The notes under the pieces are model-generated. The model had not been told where the DNA came from. It saw nothing but the letters and a program-made list of their open reading frames with translations, and ran no database searches. Positions 33,301 through 44,773 of a stretch of 56,617 bases of DNA are shown here, piece after piece (position 1 is the stretch's first letter; the number at the start of each line of letters is the position of its first letter). Source of the DNA: Viridothelium virens (Eukaryota > Ascomycota > Dothideomycetes > Trypetheliales > Trypetheliaceae). Both the position numbers and the translations under genes were made by a program. The DNA is taken from the NCBI GenBank assembly GCA_010094025.1, contig ML991878.1:1-56617 (forward strand). The letters run 5' to 3'.

Positions 33301-33584
33301 ATGGCAGGTCACATGAAGGAGGTAGACCTGAGTTGCGAGGGCAAGAGAAGTCGTCTGAAACAGCGTTCGAGCAGGATTTGGGGGTCATGCGTACCGATAT
33401 TGTATCCCACGCGTAAGCCGGTGCATTTGTTTCCTGGTTGACAATAGCCAAAGACACCAAAGTCAACACCTTGAAATGTCGCTAATGGTATAGCCTTGAT
33501 TATCGGGGTTGAGAGTGTGGAGAGGAGGAGTAATACGAAGGCCGCGAAGAAGAGGATGGAGAGGGGAGTGGCCGGCCGGAGCAT
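30344..33584 (-). CDS. palI: pH-response regulator PalI/Rim9
   Basis: Three minus-strand exons, 33395-33584, 31823-33239 and 30344-31733, close to 998 residues. The first exon encodes MLRPATPLSILFFAAF, the first membrane segment, and FGVFGYCQPGNKCTG. The second encodes three more membrane segments (LLTLICFGLS, LLISLLAFLVDLLLF, WIVLAATILVV) and the basic SRKARKKRIAENAEMNGENYY just inside the membrane. The rest is a long cytosolic tail rich in Gly, Pro, Met and Arg, including GGM repeats. PalI is a SUR7-family plasma-membrane partner of the ambient pH receptor PalH in the Rim101/PacC pathway. Tails in this family vary greatly in length, and this one is long. An in-frame TAA at the second donor would end the protein at about 535 residues if that intron were retained. 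Confidence 0.94.
32207..32248 (-). repeat. 9-bp tandem repeat in the palI tail
   Basis: The unit CCTCCCATG on the plus strand repeats about five times and encodes Gly-Gly-Met repeats of PalI. Confidence 0.85.
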
Positions 33585-34157
33585 CGCGACGAGCGACGAG
33601 CGACGGGAGACTGGCTTCTGACCGCGGTGGATAGCACTGTCGAGGTGAATGGAGTAATTGAAGGAGCGATTAGTGCCGTGAAGCGAGGACACGGAGTTGG
33701 CGAATTAGGATTAGGGATGGCATTGGCGAGGGCCGAAAGTGGTGGTGGTGAAGGAGAGAGCTGGTTACAAAGTATATCAAAAGAGAGGCAGAGTAGGAAA
33801 CTCGAATGAAAAATGAGGATATTGAAAATGAAAATGTGGAAGTGGAAGTGGAAGTGTAATTGCAAGTAAGTATCGACGGCGCTCGACAGAGCAGACCAGC
33901 GTCGAAGACAGCGGGAAGGGAGATGGAGCGGTGGTGTTGGCGGAGAACAAGGTCAGAAAGTGGTTGGCAGAGGAGAGCCGGGGCCCGGGCGCGACTGCCT
34001 CAACGGGGATTCAGCGCATCTCATTGGCCAGCATCGACCCGCAGCACCGCGACGTGCATCGTCAGGAGCATTCAGGGAACTGCGCGCAACACTTCCGACC
34101 GCAACTGTCATGATTTGAATGGTATTACCTTATTGACCGGCTTCGGCCGTTTCCATC

Positions 34158-34222
34158 ACTGCCTCTTGCTCCTTGCCTCTTGCCTCTTACTTCATTCCTA
34201 TTGCCTCGTGCCTTGTGCCTCG
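34158..34222 (+). repeat. Degenerate TTGCCTC heptamer array
   Basis: TTGCCTC-like units (TTGCTCC, TTGCCTC, TTGCCTC, TTACTTC, TTGCCTC, GTGCCTT, GTGCCTC) follow each other with small changes. Confidence 0.7.
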
Positions 34223-34770
34223 CCAACATTTGTTATGTACCCTCTGCTACTATCCTTGCTATCTACTCCAGACATTACAGATTAACTTCCCACCATGGTT
34301 TCTTGACACAGACCTTTTCCGAACCTCACTACAGCCTCATTCGCTGAGGTGATAACATCCGTAAGATGAAAATTCTTCCGGCATACTTGCTCTGCAGACG
34401 GTCTAAACTTTCGTATGACAGTATTGATGTACCGAGTAATTAATCTTAAAATCAAGGCTCCCCTTTCAGCCCCACTGAGCCGATCTGGAAGGATTCCAGG
34501 AACCGTTCTCACCCTACATTAGCCGCTCAATAACCTTCCGGATTAGGTCCTGCAGGGTCTGTGATCTGATTGACAAAAGCCTTTCCATCTTTCACTCTAG
34601 GTCACATCTTGGTTTCTGCCATGCTCAGCGTCGTCGTGGTGATGTCTGAAGATACCTCTTTTATGGTTTGTAAGTTCATACATGCGGCCAGGTTTTTTTA
34701 GTTTGCGAGATCCCTGTAGTGCATCCTGATAAGAGCTCGGATACGGAGTACCTTCTGTGCCTTAGGTACC

Positions 34771-34795
34771 TAAGCTAAGCTAAGCTAAGCTAAGC
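34771..34795. repeat. Five TAAGC units
   Basis: A perfect 5-bp tandem array directly follows a CTTAGGTACC stretch. Confidence 0.9.
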
Positions 34796-35581
34796 ATTTG
34801 CGGGCACTTCCAAACTACACGTGCGCACTGCCGCTACGCCCCAAGGCCGTGTGACAGCCTGTGTCTTGCGGTACAGCGGGATTTCACCGAGTAACACGTC
34901 CGCTCGGCTGCAGATTTGTTTCTAGAAGCCTTAGTCTGGCCCAGGGTAGGCATAGTGTCTTTCCTTAGCTCAGCTTCATCTGTGCTTATTTCCTATCTGC
35001 TGCCCAGAAACGTTGGCATTCTCTCTACCCCCAACTGTGAGGAGGGTTCTGACGAGCGCCTTGCGCCTTGCGCCTTTTGAGACATATGGGATTCTCAATG
35101 AAAGGTTCGATGATCTGCGGTATGTGACATCTTTTGGAAGTGCTCCGAGGGCCGTAGGATTATTCAAGCCAAGGCCTTGGGCCTTGCAGATGAGGTCCAT
35201 GGCAGCCCTGTTGTGTTTTCATCTAGGCGTGGGAGAGAGTATCAGCCGTCACAATGAAGCAATCTTCTCTCCAGTGAGGAGCTGCCATGTGCTCCGATCA
35301 AATACTGCGCCATTGATACGACAGAGAGACGATGTCAAACTTATCATGCTCAAATTCAACAGAGGGAGAGCCAGAACCCTTGATAAGATACTGTGGTACT
35401 CATCCCATTAGTGGCTTTTGCGAACGCTCTTATCCTCTTTACAGACACGATTCCTGAATTCAAGTCGCTGTGGATTGCAGTTTCCCTAACCCCCAACAGT
35501 TTGCACAGAAAGGTGATGCAAGAATCTGACGGGCATCACTGATACGTAAGGTGGCCTCTTAATTGGTCATAAATCTAAGAT

Positions 35582-37409
35582 TCAAACCTGTCGTGAACCT
35601 CCCCTTAACGCCTGACTAATCGAACTCATCCGACTTCCCATACGTCCGTTCTGGATATTACTCAGCAGCGCCTCTTCCAGCGCTGACTGCGTCACGCTTG
35701 TATCTGTTCAACATCAGTCAGCGCTTCCGTTCTGTGGATAATTTTCTCCCTACCTCCTCTCCGCCCCAGCTTCCGACTCGGATTCCTTCCAAGAGCCCTC
35801 TCATAGAAGAGTGGTCGGTTGTTTTCCTTCACCGATTGGGTAGGATACGGTCGTAGCCAGACCGGAGGGAGGTCGTAGAGCTGTTGAGCGCACCATCTAG
35901 ATCGCTGAAGCTACTTCCCATGCTTGGCGTCCCATCACTGGCCCCTCTTTGCAGTCTCGGACTCAGCTTGGCCAGTTCCGCTCGGTGACGCGGACTCAGC
36001 GGGCCAGGTGCTCGCTGGCTTTGAGGCCCGCCGGCGGCAGTCGAGCTTTCGGAGCTCCCGAGAGACTCGGCACGTTGGTGGTGGTGCTGTTGTGGTTGCG
36101 AATGTGTACGGTGAGTAGAAGGTTTCTGCTGTTGGCGCACCATTATGCGCTCGCCCGCGTCTGGGGGGTTGCGGAGAGTTGCGCTTGGATCTTGATTAGC
36201 GGAAGTGCCTTCGTTATTCAATGGTAAGAAGGCGGGCTCGTCGTCCACTTCATCGTCATCATCCCCAGCTGCATCTCCTTTTTGGGCACCAAGCCTCTTG
36301 GAGAATCTGGGCATTCGCCTAAACATTTGGCTACGGCCTCCTAAATGCTCAGATTCTGAAGAGGATTCACTAGAGCTATCGTCAGAGCTTTGCGGTAGCC
36401 GTGATTTGTTCTCGCCATCCTCCACAAGCGCTTCGTCGTCAGCTATCTTCTGCGCTTGCTCGGGCTTCTGCGACGGTTTTGGGGAGCGAATTGATTTACT
36501 CAATGGGTGGCGGGAACCTCCAGGGAGAAAATGACGACTCTGCGTCACAGTTTCCTTTGATATTGTTCGCGAAAGCGCACCTACTCCGAGAACGTAAATG
36601 AAAAGAAAACGTCAGAGGGGATGAGCGAAGTGCAGGCATACCTCCGGGCCGTGGGGTGCTCGGCGCACTGCCATCACTCTTCTGCACTGCACTTTCTTTG
36701 GATCTCGTCGAAAGCGCAGAAGGAGCTCGAGAACCTTCACCAGCATTAGCAACAGTACCGAGATCTTCGCAGAAATGTGGCATGTACCTCCACTTCCCAG
36801 TCTTTTCATAGCAATGCCACCAGCTATGGGTCCGCTTCCGGAACTTGGTACTGGAGATGGAGCGTTTGATGCCCCAACCTTTTTCATCTGTGCCCTAACT
36901 TGGGCAAAATGCCGTTCGTAGAGCCACGCTGCTTGCTGGAGAAGGAAAGGTAGGGTTACCTGGAATTTTGTAGATCTGATACATTAGCGTGTAAGAGGAA
37001 ACAGCAACCCAGGAAACAATCTCAGAGCTTACAACTCATCCCCTAGATCAAGTCAGCCAAGAACGGAGATGTAGAGTCCGACGGGCACGCACAATTCAAG
37101 TCCTTGCTATTTGACGCTCGGGAGATGATCTTCCACAGTGCCTTGTCTTTAGCGGCATCCCAATCGACCTACGCTGTTAGCAAGGGTTGGCTTCTCGGAG
37201 CTACCATTAAGTACCGGAAGTGGATCTACGAAGTCTCCACGCGTAAAAGGTAATCGAAGAAATACTGTATAGTGGACGTCGGGCTCGATGCATGATTTTT
37301 TGCTATTCCTGCCTTCTAGGTGTAAGCCAGTAGGGTCGCCAGAAGACTGCCGACCATGTGAGCCTCTGCGCTGCAGGGCTGCAGTTTGCTGCTGATTACT
37401 AGGAGCCAT
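35582..37409 (-). CDS. atg29: Autophagy-related protein 29
   Basis: Seven minus-strand exons, 37215-37409, 37093-37168, 37033-37042, 36788-36975, 36642-36734, 35833-36583 and 35582-35696, close to 475 residues. The N-terminal domain reads VHYTVFLRLPFTRGDFVDPLP, DWDAAKDKALWKIIS, NWDELSTKFQVTLPFLLQQAAWLYERHFAQVRAQMKKVG, as in fungal Atg29. The tail is Ser-rich with an acidic block, and ends TQSALEEALLSNIQ and SRMSSISQAL, the other conserved Atg29 segment. Atg29 joins Atg17 and Atg31 in the scaffold that starts autophagosome formation. The third exon is only 10 nt but is needed to give the conserved W-x-x-L. The ATG at 37409 directly follows TGCAG, so an upstream exon cannot be excluded. Confidence 0.92.
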
Positions 37410-39116
37410 CTGCAAGCACACTTGTAGAGAGACAGGGAGAAGTGCAAGTTGAATCACTCGCTATCCTAGCCAGGTTTCTCGTGCGTTTGCGATTCTGTTG
37501 CGAGCAACGTACAAGGGACTAGGATATCTGGGAGGCTTGAAGCCAATCGACAAACAAGATGCAAAAAGGCGGGAAGGATCTCGGGGCGTCACGAGATGTG
37601 CCTGGACAGATTCTTGCCCATTCTGGCAATTCGGATCGGATGCAAATGTAAATATTCCTGCAGTATGCGCCGAACTCCAGGCTGGATGATCTTCTGAAAT
37701 GGAAGAGTCCTTAACACAAGTTATTAATTCCATGGTCTCGACCACACAAGCCCGTAGAGTATGGGAGGTGAACATTCAGTATCGTTCTCTCCATGCTCCA
37801 CAATCAGCATCTACCAACGACTGCCAAGACCCTCGACTATCGTACACTCCTAATACATTTTCGAAGTTGACTTGAAGAGCAGGTAAGGTTCAGCCTCTGA
37901 TACGCACGATCATCTAAAAAGATGTTTGTCTAGTCTACATCAACAGTGTTGCACGATTTCCTTCCAGACACCAAAGGCATCAACATCGAACTCAATTGGC
38001 ATCTTATCTCCGTCATAAGAACATTGCGCAAGTAGAACAGAGTCGGTGCGGGGATGAGTTGGTACCAGGTCAAAGCTGCGGGAAAAGGGGTCCCGAAAAC
38101 ATGGTGATACAGCATCATTGTGTCGAAGTGGGGTCCACTTTGGCGGTGAACGAGTCAAATGCAGCTGGGAAGATGCTGCGAGTCATCTTGTGACTTCATC
38201 GCAGCGAGGTAGAGAACATGGACAAGTTCGCATGACACCGGCATTTGCAAAATCGATGGTACCACTTCAATAATGTACGACAGTGGATGATGGTCCATTA
38301 CGGAGGTTATCTTCTCCACGATTTGCTGATTGGTCAACTCGTGGCAAAAGTAATTGCCTCATCTCCGGATTGCCGATCACCTCAAAGCCAAAGATTCATA
38401 CCTTAAGACGCCTTTGTGATCTGAAAGTCACGAGCCAGGCTGACGTCCAGCCCACCCAATGCTGGCAAAATATAGCGTCAGTTAGCCATCCAGGATCGAG
38501 CATTGTTGATATCTCAGCGAGGGCCTAGACGCTCCTCCATAGCGACAGCCTGGCTGGAAGATCAAAGAGGGGTCTGGACTAAGATTAAGATACTTACTAC
38601 GGGTACCTAGTTACCTGGCTATCGTTTCTTGCATGCGGAGGTGCGTACTTGCTTGATTGCGTGCAGCAACAACCGATGCAGACGGCGCAGTCGCGGTTCG
38701 CCTGGCCAAGAAACAACCCACCGACCAACGGACGCTTTCCTGCTTGGGGGTACGTATTCGGCGAGTCGGCTACTCGTTACTGCTGATCGCCCCCAAACTA
38801 CGTAGCTATCCGTGCCTTTCCACCCATATCTACCAGGGCCGCCTCCCCGCTACCGTCTGGAATACAATTGTCTATTACCTGGGGCCGGTAGGCTAGCGCC
38901 AGTTACGACATCGATCGCAACTTAGTGCCAAAGGCATACTTCTGAACCGCCAGCACCACCAGGCTCGTGAGATACGGTACACTTTCCTGCTTCATGCCCA
39001 TCGGCTTGCTCGTCTCCAGATTCGCATTCACTCCGCCTCGATGAAGCCGTCGCCAAGGCCACTCAAAGGCTCGGTACGAGTTGGTGGCAGCCAAACCAAG
39101 CCATAGACCACCAACA
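37410..39116. other. Intergenic region with possible gene remnant
   Basis: About 1.7 kb. Minus-strand frames at 38155-38337 and 37940-38158 look partly protein-like (for example ELVHVLYLAAMKSQ and KMPIEFDVDAFGVWKEIV) but do not join into a gene that I can defend. Confidence 0.4.
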
Positions 39117-41140
39117 ATGTTCCGTCAGCTTCCTACGTCAGCCTCGGAACTACCCCGCGAGCGTTCTTACGAATTCGAGGTTCTGCAGCTTACAGATGGG
39201 AGTAATGAGGATGATCTGGACGCAAGATGTACCTCTGAGGCTCGCGACCTTGGTATTGAGCCGTACAGTATGGCCATCCTTCAAGAGCTGGCTTCAAACT
39301 TTTCCGGCTTGACCGTAACCAATCCACCCCGAAGATCAGCTTCAATTGGATCCCGAGGCTCGCATTCCACTGGTCTCACCTCTGACGTCTCGCGCAGCTC
39401 TAAGGAACAGCAATATGGTCAAAATGGCGTTCCCAACCGTCCTCTCTACCACCGTATGCCTTCGCAAATTTCGCTATCCGTCAAAGACTATGATGCGGTT
39501 GTGGGACAGATCAAACCAGGCTCAAGGAGTACCCCCTCCACACCAGCATCAACGCCGCCTCAATCGACGACCTTTCTCCCACTGGGCTCTTCTCGAAGAC
39601 ATTTTAGTAGAATGCGAGGGCTCAGTCAATGGTCAAAGCTAAAGCGCCAGTCACGAGCACCTTCCTTCACTGACGCGCCACCGTAAGGACGCAATCTCCA
39701 AATATAATTTGCGGCCTATGCTAATTACTTCGCTCAACTATAGCTCATGTCCCTGTTGTCCTCGAGATCGGCCAAATCACCCCCTTTACACACTTCCCTG
39801 CCAGCACTCCTACTGCGGTCCAACTTTACGGAAAATCATCAAAGACTCCATGGCTGATGAGTCGAGACTTCCCCCTAATTGCTGTGACACACCTATTCCT
39901 GGGAAGTTGATAGAAAGAGTCCTCACTACTGAACAACTCCAAGAGTTTTTGAACAATATGTCGATGTGGGATGATAGCATGTCATTCTCAAGCTTACCGG
40001 AGCCACTTGACGGTATCTTGAACGAAAGAGGGCGTCCATCCCTGCGTCTTCATGGACGGACATTTTCCAATGAGTCTTCCAACTACTGTCCGGATGCGGA
40101 GGCATTAAGGAATCTTGAGCGAGCAAGTGAAATGACGGATTTTCGGGAGCTCCGGCAACGTCACGAGCACGAGCGCGATCGTTTTCTGGCGTTCCTCAGC
40201 AAACAACGGCAAACCATGGCACTGAGGCATGAAGATCGCCGGGGCGAGGTGCTTGTGGAACAACAAGAAGCCAGAGACAAGCTCGAAGAAAAGGTGAGGA
40301 TTGTCATTGCATGTCGTTTTCCACACCAATGTCCACCACTGACACACTCATCAATCACAGCAAATCGAAACGGTTGCCACTGTGGAAGAGAAGCATGTCA
40401 GCGATGAACTCGACCTGGTGGCTACTCAGGAAGCCGAATCTCGAGCATGTGATCTGGCACTTCGCCATATGGAGGCCTACTGCAATTCCAGCAGCAACTC
40501 GAACAGTAATCCCACCACACCCCGTCCTCTTTCCGTAACCCTCACCTTTTTCAACGACCAATCTTCGTCTCAAACATCTCTACCCTCCATCGCATCTCCT
40601 TCCTCACCAAGCTCCAATTCTCAACATAAAGTCACCGAGCAGGACCTTAAAGAACTGTCGAAGCAATATTGGCTGCGTGACAACTTACCAGCCAAGCATG
40701 CATCGGCTATCAATGTCTTGCGCGGCGAGCAAGCCCAGCGCTTGCGACGGAGGCAGAAGAACAACGAACTTGAACTGGCTAAATTTGCACTCCTCCACGA
40801 GCAGGAGCTCCAAGAACTCAAAAAGGGCTTCTCATCTGAACTACAAGATCTCGAAGAGTGGGCCAAAGTCAAGCGGCGACGTTTACAAGCACGCTGGGAC
40901 CTCCAAGAGACGAGTTGGCGCAAGGCGCTTGAGCGTGACACCGAGGTCGCATTCAAAGGCCCTATTCGTGGGGTCAAGTGGCCGGAAGAATTCGCTGCTG
41001 AAATATCCATCGGACCTGTGTCGCGGATGGCTTCGAGGAGCGATGTGCATCGGTCGAAGGATCCAAGAAGGGACTTGCCGAGCCCTTCTCTTAGTGCTCT
41101 CAGCGGAGCGAAGGGAACGAAGATCTATCTGGTTCCGTAA
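39117..41140 (+). CDS. IBR/RING-like zinc-finger protein with C-terminal coiled coil
   Basis: Three exons, 39117-39682, 39744-40293 and 40361-41140, give 631 residues in frame. The ATG at 39117 follows CAACA. Residues 1-185 are low in complexity and Ser-rich. The second exon opens with SCPCCPRD, then LPCQHSYC and a SMADESRLPPNCC-x-x-PIP stretch, the RING1 layout of fungal IBR (RBR-like) proteins. The CxxC that normally follows the HxxC pair reads CGPT, so one zinc ligand is lost. Two coiled-coil stretches (about residues 290-395 and 470-560) follow, with many E, R, Q and L. RING/IBR proteins are usually ubiquitin ligases; activity here is uncertain. Confidence 0.78.
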
Positions 41141-42038
41141 CTTTGTGATCCACTCTATTCTGCATTCTGTCGACTCTGGTATCTCCTTTCGACGGTCGAA
41201 GCACCTACCGCTACGTCTCTTTTAATCTGCGTAATCCTTATTGGCATCTAATATGGCGTTCGATACCTCACGGGTTGTTATTTTATTCTCTCAACTCTCC
41301 TTCACCGTCTTGTTTTGACATTGCCGATTTGGCCCCGGCATTCCTAGAGCCCTGGTCTGAGTTGACGTTTTGACTCAACTTGACTAGCGTATAAACCACC
41401 GCATCTGAGAGCTCTGTATACCCTGTCTATCGACCTAGACATAGGTTTTCCTTGAAATCTTGGTGAATAGCGGTGTACTTGTCATCATCCGTGCGATCCC
41501 CCCGCGTTCCTCAATGGCGCCTTTTTCGCTCGATTCTAATTTTATCATTGCATGCGAGGAGGTAAATCTGGCCCTTCTTCTCTGGAATTGAGCACCGTAG
41601 ATTACTGGATCGCGATGTGCTTTTAACAGATTTGCGGTTTTGCGGCGGCAAGCGAAGGTCGTCCCCCGTTTCATTTCTTGGCGGCATCATGTATATATGT
41701 ATATAGACGCGCATAGCTGTCTTGAAATGAGCAACATCTAGCAGTGACCCGCTCCACTTATAGATTGACTGAGCAGGCGAGTAAGCATGCTGAACGCATC
41801 TTTCCTATCGTTATCGTACTTACTTGTACAGGCATCAAAACAATGTGCCGCAGGGCATAGCATAGCAGAGAAATCCAAAGCCGGCAGTATCAAAAAATTA
41901 TTGACAGCTCGTTGAGCGCTTGGTTGTCTAATGTCATTCGTCCAGTTCCAATATGTACACTGATAAACTACATCCATATCACCAACCATCTAGCATTTCG
42001 CCTCTAGTGCCCTAGTGCCCCAGAACACCTCTGGTCCT
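41141..42038. other. Intergenic region between convergent genes
   Basis: About 900 bp between two convergent genes. I see only short frames without motifs. Confidence 0.45.
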
Positions 42039-43393
42039 CTATTCATCCCAAACCACACACGTCACATTCCCTAGCCCCTGCACCACACCCACTGAATCCC
42101 CAACCAAACCGCTCTCGACATCCCGCTTGAAAATCACCACACGCCCGCTGTATTGCAGGCCTACCGCGACCAGATCGCCAACCTTATTCAGCGAGAACTG
42201 GCGCGGGTACGATCCTCCCGCCGGAGCGAGCTGGCGGAAAGTCAGCGTACCATCCTGGTTGAGCTGGAAGGTCGAGAGCGAATCCGAGAGCTCGACGCTG
42301 CTAGAGTTATCAGCGCCAGGGCTCTGGATCGAGAAAGCAGAGTCATTGCGATTCGAGATGACAAGGAACCGGTTATCAGGCTATTCGAAAAGTCAGCAGC
42401 CATTCGCCTACCTCCCCCACCACTCAGACACGAGTGGAAAAGAGACAAACAGGGAGGGAACATACCGAGATCGCAACCTCCGCCGGCGCCGTCCCTGCCG
42501 GCTCCGTCCGATTGGCCCCGTACGTCTTGGAGGTGTAGACCTCCTCGAAGGCCAAGCCGCCCGCCGCGGGATACGAGACGGCGTACGAAGTGACGGTCTG
42601 GCCGAGCTCGGTGACGATATACAGGAAGGTGGTGCTGTTGCCGCCGGAGACACCATCCGGGGTCCAGAAGGCGCCGTGGCGAGGCCCCGAGCCCGGGACG
42701 ACTTTCAGGGGCGTGAGCTCCGTCAGACGCTCGGTGGTGGCGTCGAAGCCAAAGATGCGCACGAGGTCGGCGCCGAGGTCGGGCACGAGGATGAATTGGC
42801 CGGTGGGATCGAGGATGGTCTCGTGCGGGTGCGGAGCGTCTTGTCGGGAGGGGACGGGGCCTGGTTGGGCGAGGGTGAAGAATTCGGATTGCAGGAAGGA
42901 GAAGGTGCCGTTGGGGCTTAAGGTCCAGCTGCTGACGGCGCTTCCTGCACTGGTTTCTGTTGTTAGTGGAATGATTGTAAGTTTGATGCAGATATGAACG
43001 ATCTGCTTACTAGTGGGCTAGAGCAATCGACCGAAGGCCTGTACGATTTCCGTAAATCACAGAATTGACGGGTCCAGTTATTGTCGCAGCCTTGTCTACC
43101 AGGGTAAGCTCGCCATCTTCGGCGACAGAAAAAGAACTCAATGAGCCATTTGCAACCGTGAGCCCTTCATCTTGGCAGTAAAGATAGCCATGAGGTTGGT
43201 CTAAGTTCAACCATGATGGATTAGGGGAACAACCAGCATTCTCGTACACGGATCGGAGCTGGTATGAGCCATTCTGGCTGGTCAATTCAAGCGTTGTGAT
43301 ACTCCCATTGTACGAAGATACATAGAGATTCGTTGCTTGGCCGAGTGTTATGAATGATGCAAGAAGTGTCGAGGAAAACCTAAGTAAACCCAT
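42039..43393 (-). CDS. Secreted beta-propeller lactonase (6-phosphogluconolactonase-like)
   Basis: Three minus-strand exons, 43011-43393, 42466-42949 and 42039-42380, close to 402 residues. The N-terminus (residues 1-21) is a signal peptide. The rest shows propeller blades with strand pairs such as LYVSSYNGSITTLEL, SWLNLDQPHGYLYCQDEG, FILVPDLGADLVRIFGFD, GPRHGAFWTPDG, YPRQFSLNKVGDLVAVGLQ, and a VVIFKRDVESG end. This is the lactonase/carboxymuconate-cyclising family. Members open or form sugar or aromatic lactones. A secreted form in a fungus suggests action outside the cell, but the substrate is unknown. Several N-x-S/T sites fit secretion. Confidence 0.88.
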
Positions 43394-44773
43394 GGCGAAT
43401 GACTCTAAGCGCTCTAAAATCTAGAAGGTAACGTTGGCAAGGAAATTGAACTGAGGACCCCAGGACTGACGCGAATTCGTGGTTGTTGGCGGCTGAAGCT
43501 CAAAACGAGAGTCATGCGCAGTGACTTTTGTGGGAATCAAGGCAACGCGCCACACCTACAGCCGGCGAACAAAGAAGGCTGAGGAACGTGAAGTAAGTCA
43601 TCGCTGCAGACAGAGCAAGATTTATACGAGATTACCTCATTGCCAGTCCAGGAAGCTCAGCGATTTTTTTTCTTAGTGGTGGATTAGTGCATGTGGGGTT
43701 GCAGCGGATAAAATCCCAGGGGAGCGTAGAGACGGGTCTTTGCAGAGGCCACCCTGACCCTCGTTTGCGTCTTCCCCCTGTTTCATCCCGTCATCCGCTC
43801 ATCTAGATAAATGAACTGACTGTAATCTTCATTCTCTTTACCCGTCTTTGCTCCAAGAGACCGCATGCACGCTCGGGCTGGCTGATGCGCAGGTAGAATG
43901 ACTGAACATGCCTTTGAGCCGCGAAGCTTGGCGACCTGAACACCACACGAAGAGATCGCCATAGCTTGCTTTGGATACTACTGATCTGCTGAACATGTCC
44001 CTTAACATTCCCGAGAAACGACTTCATCGAAATTCGGCTCCTGCATCGTACTTAAAGATATTTGTGACTTGAACATGACTCAAGAGTGGCCCAAGTGACA
44101 TCGTCCCAAGCGAAATGAGGCCTGAAAAGGTCTGTAAATGAACAGGCAATCAGGAGGGGAATTGAGGTCACCAGCAAACACCTGAAAGCGGTGTTACTGT
44201 CTTGAAAACATGACCGGTGTACTGCATTGATGAAGCTGGGCGTGAAGATAAAAAGGAAAAGCCCAAGCTGGTGCGTTAGGTACCTTACCTTAGGTACGCA
44301 GAAAAGAATGGAAGGAGGCTCGATCACGGTTGCCTGCAATGGAGGTTGTGTTGGGGTTGCCAAATCTGGAGGGCAATGGCAGCTGCCCTCTAAGATGTGA
44401 TGGTCTTCACTTTCACTCTCCCAACCTCCTGGGCCCCAGACCCATCGGATCTAGGATCCTACCTTACGTTACCTTACCTATCTCTCTCACTTTCGCCATC
44501 CGCGACACGAATGCGGTTCAGTCCTCATTCTGCCTTGTGACATTCCTCGACATTCTTCGACAAGACCGTCAAACTGGCGCGTAGGTCACGTCGTACGTTG
44601 GCTCCACTCTTAAAAGCTGTGATGATGGCCACAGCACTGACGTAGTTCTGGCTATAGCTAGGCGACGCAACGCCGCTAGGCTCAAAGATTCCTCTGCCAT
44701 ACACCAGAATCGCTTTGCGTCTCCCGATCATGCCTGGGCCACTCAATCTGCTGCTCCCCAGCCCCAGGCTCGT
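43394..44773. other. Divergent intergenic region
   Basis: It holds the promoters of two divergent genes. Stretches of GGTACCTTA-like sequence lie at about 44276-44297 and 44458-44480. From 44585 to 44773 the frame of the next gene is already open, so part of this region may be coding. Confidence 0.5.

Larger units (their letters stand above)
33585..35581. other. Intergenic region upstream of palI
   Basis: About 2 kb without a supported gene. It contains a degenerate TTGCCTC repeat (34158-34222) and a perfect TAAGC array (34771-34795). The open frame at 35013-35411 lacks an ATG and known motifs. Confidence 0.5.
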
